A stretch of 64,000 nt of DNA from Kordia aestuariivivens (GTDB lineage Bacteria > Bacteroidota > Bacteroidia > Flavobacteriales > Flavobacteriaceae): contig NZ_JACGWS010000006.1 of assembly GCF_014397005.1 (NCBI RefSeq), positions 227,983-291,982 of the forward strand, written 5' to 3'. Positions 8,034 to 16,641 of this stretch are shown here, piece by piece. The position numbers and the translations under genes are program-made. The notes beneath the pieces were generated by a model, which made no database searches, was not told the origin of the DNA, and was given only the letters and a program-made list of their open reading frames with translations. The first letter of the stretch is position 1. Each line of letters begins with the position of its first letter.

Positions 8034-9440
8034 CTACTTTTGCTTTAGTTTAAAGTTTGTTACGCGCTTCATTTCACTAACATCATTACCGTCATACAAA
8101 TATGTTGTAAAACGTTTTATATCTGTCATTGGAATTTCTTTTGAACTAACAAATCTTACATAATAATCGGAAGTCTCAATTAATGGAGTTCCAGTAGCAC
8201 CAATAACCATTTTTCCTCTCTTTCTTTCTGCTTCACTTAACAATTTATCTTTCTGAGCATCAATTGGCTCAAAATGTAAACTGAATTTATAATCTTCAAT
8301 CTTTTTAATATTAGATTTTTTATCAATAAAGATTACGATATTATAAATATCATCCTCACGGTGTTGTATGTAAATCTTATTTATAGTAATGTCTTCAAAA
8401 GGACTAAAAGGTTCATCTAATAGCTGCTTAGAATTATCCGAAGCGATGTTTTTAATTAAATACTCTGGAGTTGTTTTTGCAATTTCTGCATTTTTTTCTA
8501 GATCTAAGTTATTTTCTATTACTTCAATTAAAAGATCTGTTGCCTTCACTGCTCCTCTACGGTTTAGGTGTAATGCATCGTAAAAGTCCGATTTAACAAA
8601 GTTGTTTTTTGCATAGTCTTTATCAAAGTCAATATACGTAACATCTAGTCCTTTGATCAATTCGTTTGTCACAGTATGTATTTCTTCAACATATTGAGGA
8701 TTTGATTGGTGTTTGAATTGTGGCGCTCTAGCAAGCACTAATTTGATGTCATTTTCTTTACAAAGCGCAACTATTTTTTTGAAATAGTCTTTATTGTCTT
8801 CTGTAATTTCATACGATGTTGGTAGTTTGCCTAAAGTTTTAGCAATTCTTGCGTCAGTACCTTCTACATTTAAATTTCTGAATCCTAAAAAAGGATTTTC
8901 TTTATATGTGTATTTCGAATTTTTTTCTATAAATTCAAAATTAGACCATTCGCTGTGATTTCGCACCGTAGGAAACATAGCTTCTATCATTTGCGTTTTG
9001 GTTTCAAAAACGTTATAAATACTAACCATTTTATTAAAAGATAGCTTCTGTCCGTCGATATTTTTATAATTAAATTTTCGTCTTTTCCCAACATTAGAAT
9101 TTTTAACATCTAATGCATACGCTTCCACTACTAATAATTGAGGTTTACTATATTTTAACATCTCTATTAAGTTAAAATATACTTGTTGTACAGATATACT
9201 CGCACTCGATAAGTTAAATGATTTTAGTGAGGATTTTGAATTGATAATTCTTGGGTCAAAAGTAGAATACGCTACTGAGTTTCCCATAATCACCACGTCG
9301 TAATCTGTTCCAGTATTGGAGTAAAACTGAGTCCACGTTTTGACAGAGTGTTCTTTGGTTTTGAAGTATTTATTTCCCAGAAAAAGGAAAAGAACAACAA
9401 TCGTTGTTAGTACAAATAGTTTTAGGAATAGCTTTTTCAT
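8034..9440 (-). CDS. SGNH-fold acyltransferase partner of MBOAT (DHHW/AlgX-like)
   Basis: About 468 residues from the ATG at 9440 (MKKLFLKLFVL). A longer reading frame back to 9494 exists but overlaps the MBOAT gene by 53 bases, while the chosen start lies one base after the MBOAT stop. An N-terminal membrane helix (about 5-23) is followed by a periplasmic SGNH domain. VIMGNSVAYSTFDPR carries the block I serine, and FYDALHLNRRGA carries the block V Asp/His pair. The region after about residue 330 looks like a beta-rich accessory domain. It probably completes O-acylation of an exported polysaccharide together with the MBOAT protein encoded just upstream. Confidence 0.85.
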   Translation of the reverse strand: MKKLFLKLFVLTTIVVLFLFLGNKYFKTKEHSVKTWTQFYSNTGTDYDVVIMGNSVAYSTFDPRIINSKSSLKSFNLSSASISVQQVYFNLIEMLKYSKPQLLVVEAYALDVKNSNVGKRRKFNYKNIDGQKLSFNKMVSIYNVFETKTQMIEAMFPTVRNHSEWSNFEFIEKNSKYTYKENPFLGFRNLNVEGTDARIAKTLGKLPTSYEITEDNKDYFKKIVALCKENDIKLVLARAPQFKHQSNPQYVEEIHTVTNELIKGLDVTYIDFDKDYAKNNFVKSDFYDALHLNRRGAVKATDLLIEVIENNLDLEKNAEIAKTTPEYLIKNIASDNSKQLLDEPFSPFEDITINKIYIQHREDDIYNIVIFIDKKSNIKKIEDYKFSLHFEPIDAQKDKLLSEAERKRGKMVIGATGTPLIETSDYYVRFVSSKEIPMTDIKRFTTYLYDGNDVSEMKRVTNFKLKQK

Positions 9441-9441
9441 A

Positions 9442-10905
9442 TTAAAACTGGAAATAAATAAATTCTGATTCTTTGAATGAGCCGTATACTCCAAATATAA
9501 TCATCACAACAGCGGCAGCAATATAAAATCCCCATCGGACAGTAAAATGTTGACGTGCTAATTTTGTTGCCATATTAATTCTGTAATGAAACCATTCAAA
9601 ACCTAACATTAATATGATAAATATAAATGATGCATAGAATTCTACTGCATTTATACCTAAGTCGGATGCTATGTTTATATCTCCCATTTGAAAGGAGAAT
9701 ATTTTTTCAATAATAATCCATGAATCTTTTGCCGAATTTGCTCTAAAAAATATCCACGCAAAGCATACAATTGTAAATGTAATAGTGATGAAAAACAGCT
9801 TTCCAATTATACTTTTTTTAGTCAGCTTGATAGATTCAAAAAAGCGTTTTCGTTGTTTGCTAGTCACTTTTTCTAACACAATAATAATTCCGTGAATTGC
9901 TCCCCATATTACGAATGTCATTGCGGCGCCGTGCCATATTCCGCTAATAAAAAATACCATGAACAAGTTAAAGTAGGTTCTGTATTCTCCTTTTCTACTT
10001 CCACCTAAAGGAATATACACATAATCTCTAAACCAAGTGGATAATGAAATGTGCCATCTTCTCCAAAATTCTGTAATTGATTTAGAGAAATACGGCCTTT
10101 CAAAGTTTTTCATAAGATCAAAGCCCATGGTTCTTGATATTCCAATAGCAATGTCAGAGTATCCTGAGAAGTCACAGTAAATTTGAAAAGCAAAAAAGAT
10201 GGTTCCTATGATAAACTCTACTCCCATGTAACTATCTACATTGTTGAAAGTTTCGTTTACCACAATTGCCAAGCGATCTGCAATAACCATTTTTTTAAAA
10301 AGTCCCCATAATATCAACAATATTCCGCTTTTTACTTGCGCATAGTTGAACGTATATTTTTTTGAAAATTGCGGTAAAAGGTGTGAAGCTCTTTCAATTG
10401 GTCCAGCAACTAATTGAGGGAAAAAGGCAACAAACGTAAAAAAGGCAATGATATCATTTGTCGGTTGAAATTTTTTCTTGTAGATATCAATGGTGTAACT
10501 AAGTGTCTGAAACGTATAAAAACTAATTCCCACAGGGAGAATAATATTGAGCGTTTCTATATTCAATTGTGTACCAAATAAACTAAATGCGTCTACAAAG
10601 CTTTCAATAAAGAAGTTAAAGTATTTAAAATATACAAGGAAGCCCAAGTTTACCAGCAAACTACCGTATAATAGGAGTTTCCGCTTTTTTGGTGATTCTT
10701 CTTTACCTAGTTTTTGTCCAATATAATAATCGACAATTGAACTTATAATAATGAGCGAAAGAAACTTCCAATTCCAACTACCGTAAAAATAGTAACTAGC
10801 TGCTAAGATGAATAGATTTCTCAGACGTACGTTTTTTGCCAACGACCAATATATTACAAACACTATCGGTAAAAAGATGGCAAAGTCTAATGAATTAAAA
10901 AGCAT
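9442..10905 (-). CDS. MBOAT family O-acyltransferase (AlgI/DltB-like), copy 2
   Basis: A 487-residue polytopic membrane protein, clearly homologous to the copy at 1028-2467 and sharing the same C-terminal IYFQF ending. Core blocks are CDFSGYSDIAIGISRTMGF, FWRRWHISLSTWFRDYVYIP and IWHGAAMTFVIWGAIHG, the last with the conserved MBOAT histidine. It should shuttle an acyl group across the inner membrane to the SGNH partner encoded one base downstream. The spacing indicates one transcript with that gene. A 173-base AT-rich gap separates it from cysQ upstream and may hold its promoter, though no motif is convincing. Confidence 0.93.
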   Translation of the reverse strand: MLFNSLDFAIFLPIVFVIYWSLAKNVRLRNLFILAASYYFYGSWNWKFLSLIIISSIVDYYIGQKLGKEESPKKRKLLLYGSLLVNLGFLVYFKYFNFFIESFVDAFSLFGTQLNIETLNIILPVGISFYTFQTLSYTIDIYKKKFQPTNDIIAFFTFVAFFPQLVAGPIERASHLLPQFSKKYTFNYAQVKSGILLILWGLFKKMVIADRLAIVVNETFNNVDSYMGVEFIIGTIFFAFQIYCDFSGYSDIAIGISRTMGFDLMKNFERPYFSKSITEFWRRWHISLSTWFRDYVYIPLGGSRKGEYRTYFNLFMVFFISGIWHGAAMTFVIWGAIHGIIIVLEKVTSKQRKRFFESIKLTKKSIIGKLFFITITFTIVCFAWIFFRANSAKDSWIIIEKIFSFQMGDINIASDLGINAVEFYASFIFIILMLGFEWFHYRINMATKLARQHFTVRWGFYIAAAVVMIIFGVYGSFKESEFIYFQF

Positions 10906-11078
10906 TTTTTATTGTAAGTGTTTAGTCGATTATGAAAATTGCAAATAAATCTAAGCTTGATATAATAGCTTTATTTTTAGGCATTAATAAGTTTTAACTC
11001 CTTATGAACACGGCGCGAATATAAGAAAAAATGCTTATATATCAACTTTGAACTTACCAATAGCTTCGTAAATAAAAA

Positions 11079-11876
11079 CTACTTTTTTCGAACAAGAAAC
11101 CAAGGATTTAAAAGATTTTCCTTATTGTATTTTAATGGTTTATTGGTTTCTAAATCGTAAGCTTCGAGTCCGACAGCATTACAAATAGCGTGTCCCGCGG
11201 CTGTGTCCCATTCCATTGTTGGTGCGTACCGCGGATAGTAGGACGCTTTTCCTTCTGCCATGAGACAGAATTTTAACGAACTTCCTGCTTTGATGAGTTT
11301 TGTCTGTTTTTGTTCGCCTTCAAACTTTGCAATTAAGTCGAATATTTGCTGATTGGTATAGGAACGACTTGATGTAATGGTGATAACGTCACTTTCATTC
11401 GCTGGAAATATTTCAACTGCATGTTGTAACATATCCGCCGTAATGTTATGTTCGGCTAATTCTATTTTAAATGCTTTTTGTTCCGCAGTAATTGCATAAT
11501 ACAATGCTTTTTGTGCTGGAATGTAAATAACACCTAAGATTGGTTTTCCATTTTCAACTAATGCAATGTTTACGGTAAATTCTCCATTTCGTTTTATGAA
11601 TTCTTTGGTGCCATCAAGTGGATCAACGATCCAACATTGGTTCCAGTTTTTGCGAACTTCAAATTTTGCATGTTCTCCTTCTTCACTCATAACAGGAATT
11701 CCTGTGCTTTGTAATGCTTCTTCAATGTAATCGTTTGCCTTTTGATCTGCAATGGTTACAGGAGAATTGTCTGCTTTGGTTTCTACCTCAACGATTTGAT
11801 TTTCGTAGATATCCATAATTAGCGCGCCTGCGTTTACAGAAGCTTCAATGGCGTTGTATAGATAGGTTTGTATCAA
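11079..11876 (-). CDS. cysQ: 3'(2'),5'-bisphosphate nucleotidase CysQ
   Basis: A 265-residue member of the lithium-sensitive, magnesium-dependent phosphatase family. Metal-binding motifs are MSEEGE (about 69-74), WIVDPLDGTKEF (about 86-97) and MEWDTAAGHAI (about 220-230). It hydrolyses 3'-phosphoadenosine 5'-phosphate to AMP, recycling the by-product of sulfate activation and sulfotransfer. It lies inside the polysaccharide locus between rmlD and MBOAT copy 2, but is separated from both by gaps of 173 and 343 bases. It may be a border gene into which sugar blocks were shuffled, as the 3' fossil at 7857-7949 suggests, or it may serve a sulfated glycan. Confidence 0.93.
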   Translation of the reverse strand: MIQTYLYNAIEASVNAGALIMDIYENQIVEVETKADNSPVTIADQKANDYIEEALQSTGIPVMSEEGEHAKFEVRKNWNQCWIVDPLDGTKEFIKRNGEFTVNIALVENGKPILGVIYIPAQKALYYAITAEQKAFKIELAEHNITADMLQHAVEIFPANESDVITITSSRSYTNQQIFDLIAKFEGEQKQTKLIKAGSSLKFCLMAEGKASYYPRYAPTMEWDTAAGHAICNAVGLEAYDLETNKPLKYNKENLLNPWFLVRKK

Positions 11877-11975
11877 TTTAGGAATGATTTTTACTGTTTA
11901 TTTTTATTTTATAATATGTGTTCTACACTAGTATTACTTGAGGGTTTTTTGCTTTTTTAATACTGTTTTAAACTA

Positions 11976-12186
11976 AGTGCCTAATTTTTAGATTCTTATT
12001 TTCATTTTCTTTGCTCGCACAATAGATACTGAATCAAGTTCAGCACAGGCGTCAACAAAAGAAAATGCGCTTTTTCCAGAGGTATTTTTGACTGAAAAAG
12101 TCAAAATCGTATCTGTTTTTCTAAATTTTCTCCAAGGCTTCAAAAATTCTTAACGAAAAACAGCTACTATACTTCGGAAAAAGAAA
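11976..12186 (+). repeat. Dispersed intergenic repeat A, copy 1 (with nested B element)
   Basis: Fills most of the 343-base gap between cysQ and rmlD. It shares long stretches with copies at 34131-34297 and 40541-40722, for example CATTTTCTTTGCTCGCACA, AAAAGAAAATGCGCTTTTTC and CTCCAAGGCTTCAAAAATTC. Bases 12021-12053 replace a short stretch of the other copies with a B-type palindrome containing ACTGAATCAAGTTCAG. No coding capacity is evident and both neighbouring genes lie on the minus strand. Confidence 0.78.
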
Positions 12187-12219
12187 GATGCAAATTGTTT
12201 TATATGAGCCTTTATAGTA

Positions 12220-13065
12220 TTATTTCATAAGATTACGCAGGCTTTCTTGCCATGAAATCGTTTGAATGATTGTGCGCACTTTCGTTTTGTCGAGAACGCT
12301 GTTTTCTGGGCGAGCGGCTTTGGTTTTGTAACTAGCTACAGATTGCAACGTAGGTTTTTCGGCGGAAGCCAAATTTAAGTTTTTAATAATTTCTTTCGTG
12401 AAATCGTACCAAGTCGCTTCACCTTCATTGCTAAAGTGATAAATTCCGTAATCGGTATTTTCTGTGTTGATAATTTCCAGAATGAGTTCCGCAAGATCAT
12501 TTGCGTTGGTGGGCGTTCCTTTTTGCTCCGTTGTTATGGTTAGGTTTGCCTTTTCTTTTGCTTTTTGCAAGATGGTTTTGTAGAAATTCTTGCCAAATTC
12601 AGCATATAACCAAGACGTCCGAATGATGAAATGATTCTGTATTGCTTCTTGAATGTTTTGTTCGCCTTTTAGCTTAGATGCGCCATATACACTAATCGGA
12701 TTGGTTTGATCAGTTTCTAGATACGGTTCCGTTTTTGTTCCATCAAATACATAATCTGTAGAAATATGAATCAACGTTGTGTTGTGTTTTGCACAGGCTT
12801 CCGCCAGATGTTTCGCGGCTTCCGCATTTACTAAATACGCTTTGTCTGTTTCGCTTTCAGCTAATTCTACATTGGTGTACGCAGCACAATTCACACAATA
12901 ATCAATTGCATGAGTTGAAAAGTAATCGTTTATAGCTTCACGATTGGTAATGTCTAATTCGCTTGACGATTTGAAGTGGAAGTTAATTCCTGAGTGTTGG
13001 TTTTGTATTTTTTGAATACACTGTCCTAATTGACCATTTGCGCCAGTTACTAAAACCGTTTTCAT
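12220..13065 (-). CDS. rmlD: dTDP-4-dehydrorhamnose reductase
   Basis: A 281-residue SDR enzyme, slightly short but complete. TGANGQLGQCIQ at 7-18 is the cofactor-binding glycine motif, NCAAYTNVELAE lies near 60, and YGASKLKGE carries the catalytic Tyr and Lys. It reduces dTDP-4-keto-L-rhamnose to dTDP-L-rhamnose with NAD(P)H, the last step of the pathway. It closes the rmlB-A-C-D run, 87 bases after rmlC. Downstream is a dispersed repeat rather than an obvious terminator. Confidence 0.94.
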   Translation of the reverse strand: MKTVLVTGANGQLGQCIQKIQNQHSGINFHFKSSSELDITNREAINDYFSTHAIDYCVNCAAYTNVELAESETDKAYLVNAEAAKHLAEACAKHNTTLIHISTDYVFDGTKTEPYLETDQTNPISVYGASKLKGEQNIQEAIQNHFIIRTSWLYAEFGKNFYKTILQKAKEKANLTITTEQKGTPTNANDLAELILEIINTENTDYGIYHFSNEGEATWYDFTKEIIKNLNLASAEKPTLQSVASYKTKAARPENSVLDKTKVRTIIQTISWQESLRNLMK

Positions 13066-13152
13066 GTGTTTATATTATTTGTTTTTTTATTGGTCACATG
13101 TTGTTCGCTATTAATCATTCCCTTGGGTGATAATCTTTTTAACATGCTCGTT

Positions 13153-13686
13153 TCATAGCGATAATGATTTCAGGTATGGAAGTTCTTTGTCTTTGTCAGA
13201 TAGCATGATTTCTTCTTCAGAAAGCATCCAATCAATGGCAATTTCAGGATCGTTGTACATAATGCCCGATTCTGCTTCTTTGTTATAAAAATTGTCACAT
13301 TTGTATGCAAAAATTGTATCGTCTTTTAAGACGATGAAACCATGTGCAAATCCTCTCGGCACAAAGAGTTGTTTGTTGTTTTGATCGTTTAAAACTACGG
13401 AAAAATGTTGTCCAAAGGTTTTAGAATTTGGTCTGATATCAACCGCAACATCTAGTACTTCGCCACGAATGACACGTACTAATTTTGCTTGTGCATGTTC
13501 GCCTGTTTGAAAGTGCAATCCGCGCAATACGCCTTTTTGCGAAGTAGATTGATTGTCTTGTACAAAGTGTACGTCCGCTGGAAATTTTTGTTCGTTATAA
13601 CTTTCCATAAAGCTTCCTCTAGCATCTCCAAATATTTGAGGTTCTATGATAAAACAGTCCGCTAATGGTGTATGTGTAATGTTCAA
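13153..13686 (-). CDS. rmlC: dTDP-4-dehydrorhamnose 3,5-epimerase
   Basis: A 177-residue cupin-fold epimerase of normal length. GDARGSFMESYNEQKF near 21-36 and the catalytic-histidine block VLRGLHFQ near 53-60 are diagnostic, as is FVPRGFAHGFIVL in the second half. It converts dTDP-4-keto-6-deoxy-D-glucose to dTDP-4-keto-L-rhamnose. It starts eight bases after the rmlA stop, so the two are in one transcript. Confidence 0.95.
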   Translation of the reverse strand: MNITHTPLADCFIIEPQIFGDARGSFMESYNEQKFPADVHFVQDNQSTSQKGVLRGLHFQTGEHAQAKLVRVIRGEVLDVAVDIRPNSKTFGQHFSVVLNDQNNKQLFVPRGFAHGFIVLKDDTIFAYKCDNFYNKEAESGIMYNDPEIAIDWMLSEEEIMLSDKDKELPYLKSLSL

Positions 13687-13694
13687 GACTTAGT

Positions 13695-14552
13695 TTATTG
13701 TATTTCTAATAGATGTTTTCCGTAACCACTTTTTAATAATGGTGTTGCCAATGCTGCTAATTGTTCTTTGGTAATGAATCCCATTCGATATGCCGCTTCT
13801 TCTATGGCTCCAATTTTGAGTCCTTGACGTTCTTCAATGACTTGTACAAATTGTGAAGCTTGCATTAATGAGTTGAATGTTCCGGTGTCGAGCCAAGCGG
13901 TTCCTCTATCGAGAATGCTGACGCTGAGTTTTCCTTTTTCAAGATATACGCGATTCACGTCTGTTATTTCGAGTTCGCCACGTTTGCTTGGTTGAATGTT
14001 TTTGGCAATTTCTACCACGTCATTGTCATAGAAATAGATGCCTGGAACTGCATAGTTTGATTTTGGTTCTGCAGGTTTTTCTTCAATAGAAATTGCATTG
14101 CCATTTTCATCAAATTCAACAACTCCGTAACGTTCTGGATCGTGTACATGATATGCGTAAATGATACCGCCATCCGGATCGTTATTTGCTTGTAATAGTG
14201 CTGCCAAACCTGAACCGTAAAATATGTTGTCCCCTAAAATTAACGCAACTTTGTCGTTTCCGATAAATGTTGAGCCAATAATAAATGCTTCTGCCAATCC
14301 GTTTGGTAATGCTTGTTCTGCATAGTGAAATTCACATCCGAATTTTTTCCCGTCGCCGAGTAATTTTTGGAATAATGGTAAGTCTTGCGGCGTAGATATG
14401 ATGAGTATTTCACGAATTCCAGCACTGATGAGTGTAGATACTGGATAGTAAATCATCGGTTTGTCATATACAGGCATTAATTGCTTACTTACGGCTAAGG
14501 TAAGTGGATGCAATCGTGTTCCTGATCCGCCTGCTAATACGATTCCCTTCAT
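13695..14552 (-). CDS. rmlA: Glucose-1-phosphate thymidylyltransferase
   Basis: A 285-residue nucleotidyltransferase. The N-terminal signature [16 protein letters not shown] and [15 protein letters not shown] are plain, followed by [11 protein letters not shown] and [18 protein letters not shown]. It makes dTDP-glucose from dTTP and glucose-1-phosphate, the entry and feedback-regulated step of rhamnose synthesis. It is separated from rmlB by one base, so they are surely co-transcribed. Confidence 0.95.
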   Translation of the reverse strand: MKGIVLAGGSGTRLHPLTLAVSKQLMPVYDKPMIYYPVSTLISAGIREILIISTPQDLPLFQKLLGDGKKFGCEFHYAEQALPNGLAEAFIIGSTFIGNDKVALILGDNIFYGSGLAALLQANNDPDGGIIYAYHVHDPERYGVVEFDENGNAISIEEKPAEPKSNYAVPGIYFYDNDVVEIAKNIQPSKRGELEITDVNRVYLEKGKLSVSILDRGTAWLDTGTFNSLMQASQFVQVIEERQGLKIGAIEEAAYRMGFITKEQLAALATPLLKSGYGKHLLEIQ

Positions 14553-14553
14553 G

Positions 14554-15576
14554 CTACTCGTTTGTTGTGTATTTTTGTAAATACCATTCGATCGTTTTCA
14601 AAATTCCAGATTCAAAATTTTCTTCCGCTTTCCAACCCAATTCATTTTCTATTTTGCTTGCATCAATTGCATAGCGAAAATCATGTCCTGGCCTGTCAGA
14701 CACAAAGGTGATTTGTTCTTTGTAAGAAGCTTCTTTTGGCTGTAATTTGTCTAATAATTCACATATTGTTGTCGCAATATAAACATTATTACGTTCGTTT
14801 CTTCCACCAATGTTATAGGTTTCACCTGTTTTTCCTGTTTGATATACTAAGTGAATTCCTTTGCAATGATCTAATACGTATAACCAATCGCGGATATTTG
14901 TTCCATCGCCATAGATAGGAATGTTTTCACCCGAAATTGCTTTTCGGATAATGGTTGGAATTAACTTTTCATCATGTTGCTTTGGTCCGTAATTGTTGGA
15001 ACAATTCGTCGTGATAACGTTCATTCCATAGGTATGAAAATAACTGCGCACAATAAAGTCTGACGATGCTTTGGAAGCACTGTACGGACTGTTTGGTGCG
15101 TACGAGGTATCTTCTGTAAATAAACCTGTTTCTCCTAACGTTCCGTAAACCTCATCGGTTGATATGTGATGAAATCTACAGGTTTCGTATCCTTCTTTGA
15201 CTTGATTTGGACCATTCATCCAAAACTTTTTGGCAACATCTATTAAATTAAATGTACCAAAGATGTTTGTTTGAATAAACGCATCGGGGTTTTTGATAGA
15301 GTTATCTACATGCGATTCCGCAGCAAAATGAATGACTGCTTTAAAATCGTACGTTGTAAATAATTTTTCAATGATCCCTCTATTACAAATATCGCCTTCC
15401 ACAAAGATGTAATTTTCATGATTTGCAACTTCTGCAAGATTTTCTAAATTTCCTGCATAAGTAAGTTTATCAAGGTTTACAAGGATTGTGTCCTGGTGTT
15501 GTTCCAAGAAATATGGAATATAGTTTGATCCTATAAATCCGGCTCCTCCTGTAATAAGTACAGCGTTTTTAGGCAT
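14554..15576 (-). CDS. rmlB: dTDP-glucose 4,6-dehydratase
   Basis: A 340-residue extended SDR enzyme. [17 protein letters not shown] (8-24) binds NAD+, [12 protein letters not shown] is the family block near 83-94, and STDEVYG and YSASKASSD carry the catalytic Thr/Asp/Glu and Tyr/Lys. It converts dTDP-glucose to dTDP-4-keto-6-deoxyglucose. The ATG at 15576 overlaps the end of the Wzz-like gene by eight bases, tying rhamnose synthesis to the chain-length or export gene. Confidence 0.95.
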   Translation of the reverse strand: MPKNAVLITGGAGFIGSNYIPYFLEQHQDTILVNLDKLTYAGNLENLAEVANHENYIFVEGDICNRGIIEKLFTTYDFKAVIHFAAESHVDNSIKNPDAFIQTNIFGTFNLIDVAKKFWMNGPNQVKEGYETCRFHHISTDEVYGTLGETGLFTEDTSYAPNSPYSASKASSDFIVRSYFHTYGMNVITTNCSNNYGPKQHDEKLIPTIIRKAISGENIPIYGDGTNIRDWLYVLDHCKGIHLVYQTGKTGETYNIGGRNERNNVYIATTICELLDKLQPKEASYKEQITFVSDRPGHDFRYAIDASKIENELGWKAEENFESGILKTIEWYLQKYTTNE

Positions 15577-16636
15577 TCGATCGTCTGTTTTCTGCGTATG
15601 TGTTTAAGTATTTGTTTAGTTCTCTTAATAAGATAAATACAAATAATAGTAATGATGTAATGATTGGAATTCTAAACAAGTAACTGTCATAGAAGTGTCG
15701 TATTTGTGCTCCATCAGAAAAATTACTCAACACATTGATTGTTTCTTTCTTAAATTCTTTGTCTTCAGCAATTTTTAACAAACGAGCTGCGATCTCTTCA
15801 TCTAAGCTAAAAAGCTCTAATTCGCTTGTTTTTATAGTACTTGATGCCATTTGAATGCTTGTTTGTGATTGGCTCGTTTTTCCAGCTTCACTTCTTATGG
15901 CTTTGTTGTAGACATCACGTAACGTATCAATTTTTATTAAACGTTTATTTAATGCTGCTTCTTCAGAATTCAAATTACGAAGCGTGATTTCTTTTTGCTT
16001 CTTGATGTAATCATTCTCTAGATTTACCTTGATAAGTTTGTCTTGCAATAGACTAAAAATATTTATCTCTCCAGAAGCTACACCAATTTCATGTCTTTCA
16101 AAATTTAGTGGGTCTACGCTTCTTTTAAATTTTTCATAGTCTATTTCGCCAGCAACATTGATACTATCTGTTTCCTTCATGAACCTATCATACGCCTTTA
16201 ACATATCTATTTCAGATACATTAGGCTCAATAGAAACACCTTTTATAGCTCTTGCTTGGGTTTCTGTAATCCCAAAAAGAGTTGATAATTGGACACTATC
16301 TCCACGTTGAACTAATCCATTATAATATTTAATGTTTGAATATAATTGTCTCGCACTTCCATAATTGGTTTGTACAATCATATCTGAACCAAATACAATT
16401 GGTTGTCTAGAATCAATAAACCATCCAATAGCAACACTCAGTATTCCTACTATGACAAATTTTATGACATGAACTCTAACAATAATTAAAGCTCTAATAA
16501 TTAAATCTAAAATAAATAAAAGAGCATTCCTTATAAATGCAAAGAATCGGTTCATTGCTCTACCCATCATTCTAAATAAGTCTCCTAAGTCTACTTCCGT
16601 AGATTTTTGAGGGGTATTTTGCATATTTTCACTCAT
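15569..16636 (-). CDS. Wzz/chain-length-determinant-like membrane protein
   Basis: A 355-residue protein with a hydrophobic N-terminal region (about 30-75, probably two passes or a re-entrant segment), a long helical periplasmic middle with heptad-like runs at about 195-310, and a C-terminal membrane helix at about 322-342. This architecture fits polysaccharide co-polymerases of the Wzz type, although no strict Wzz proline motif is obvious. Its position at the head of the rml genes, overlapping rmlB, supports a role in polysaccharide chain length or export. The exact family is uncertain. Confidence 0.68.
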   Translation of the reverse strand: MSENMQNTPQKSTEVDLGDLFRMMGRAMNRFFAFIRNALLFILDLIIRALIIVRVHVIKFVIVGILSVAIGWFIDSRQPIVFGSDMIVQTNYGSARQLYSNIKYYNGLVQRGDSVQLSTLFGITETQARAIKGVSIEPNVSEIDMLKAYDRFMKETDSINVAGEIDYEKFKRSVDPLNFERHEIGVASGEINIFSLLQDKLIKVNLENDYIKKQKEITLRNLNSEEAALNKRLIKIDTLRDVYNKAIRSEAGKTSQSQTSIQMASSTIKTSELELFSLDEEIAARLLKIAEDKEFKKETINVLSNFSDGAQIRHFYDSYLFRIPIITSLLLFVFILLRELNKYLNTYAENRRSNA

Positions 16637-16641
16637 ATTTT

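Noticed and set aside
13062..13118. An 18-codon ORF whose stop overlaps the rmlD start
   Set aside because: It resembles the 19878-19949 ORF in packing at one end only; the upstream side is not tight and the peptide is low-complexity Asn/Lys/Thr, so chance is likely.
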